A stretch of DNA of 64,000 nucleotides from contig JASMLG010000075.1 in NCBI GenBank assembly GCA_030748805.1, positions 15,924 through 79,923 on the forward strand, read 5' to 3'. Of this stretch, positions 63,984-64,000 are shown in pieces (the first letter of the stretch is position 1; the number at the start of each line of letters is the position of its first letter). Both the position numbers and the translations under genes were made by a program. The notes under the pieces were generated by a model that had not been told where the DNA came from, made no database searches, and saw only the letters and a program-made list of their open reading frames with translations. Source of the DNA: Phycisphaerales bacterium. GTDB taxonomy: Bacteria; Planctomycetota; Phycisphaerae; Phycisphaerales; SM1A02.

Positions 63984-64000
63984 AGTGTGTTACCGTACCT

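Overview
The window is a 64 kb piece of an AT-rich bacterial chromosome with dense genes and almost entirely housekeeping content. Gene content suggests a marine Planctomycetota lineage near Phycisphaerales (inference). The grounds are a secreted protein with GACCVG Cys-rich repeats and two terminal DxDGNG..DVSDLL..WGPC dockerin-like repeats, a decayed parallel beta-helix surface protein, a squalene-cyclase-like repeat protein resembling the DUF4159 type, a pseudopilin with a FADGHV-type tail, and an ABC/GldG/DUF4340 gene set. I see no insertion sequences, phage genes, CRISPR array or defence genes.

Layout. 1-7.7 kb: TauE/SafE permease (cut by the window edge), CPA2 antiporter, and a minus-strand run GAF-REC regulator, prmC, putA. 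7.85-12.7 kb: translationally coupled ABC ATPase, fused permease/GldG-like protein and DUF4340 protein. 12.75-16 kb: ribD and fusA, separated by a clear intrinsic terminator. 16.3-24.3 kb: RNase HII-like protein, mnmA, gamma-glutamyltransferase, class I aldolase, a heavy-metal P-type ATPase with an unusual CPG motif, and gpsA. 24.4-35.9 kb: thirteen minus-strand genes, many touching or overlapping. In order of transcription they are ispA, dxs, amidotransferase, methyltransferase, sppA, a cyclase-like repeat protein, an unknown protein, thioesterase, purN, DUF502, hpf, ptsN and ptsH. 36-38 kb: an ExbB/TolQ-like channel coupled to a TraB/GumN-like protein. 37.9-44 kb: pseudopilin, ispG, a cluster of large palindromes, topA and miaA. 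44-50.6 kb: pgk, TlpA-like thioredoxin, rpe, accD, lnt and a HEAT-repeat lipoprotein. 50.7-58.2 kb: a cell-shape cluster (MreC-like coiled-coil protein, tiny membrane protein, mreB, mreC, mreD), a left-handed beta-helix (GlmU-like) protein and polA. 58.2-58.9 kb: a gene-free patch of nested repeats and hairpins ending in tRNA-Asp. 59.06-59.70 kb: the pseudogene. 59.9-64 kb: the secreted metalloprotease and cstA.

Functionally the window covers the non-mevalonate isoprenoid pathway (dxs, ispG, ispA), central carbon metabolism (fba, pgk, rpe, putA, cstA), lipid and envelope biogenesis (accD, gpsA, lnt, mreBCD), and translation and tRNA modification (fusA, prmC, mnmA, miaA, hpf). It also holds a phosphotransfer regulatory pair (HPr, EIIA-Ntr) with no sugar permease beside it.

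The least explained parts are the 58.2-58.85 kb repeat and hairpin patch, the dispersed GTGACNGTCAC palindrome, the 40.0-40.2 kb palindromes, the CPG-motif ATPase, the G10 tract in the GAF-REC gene, and the accessory genes in front of mreB.
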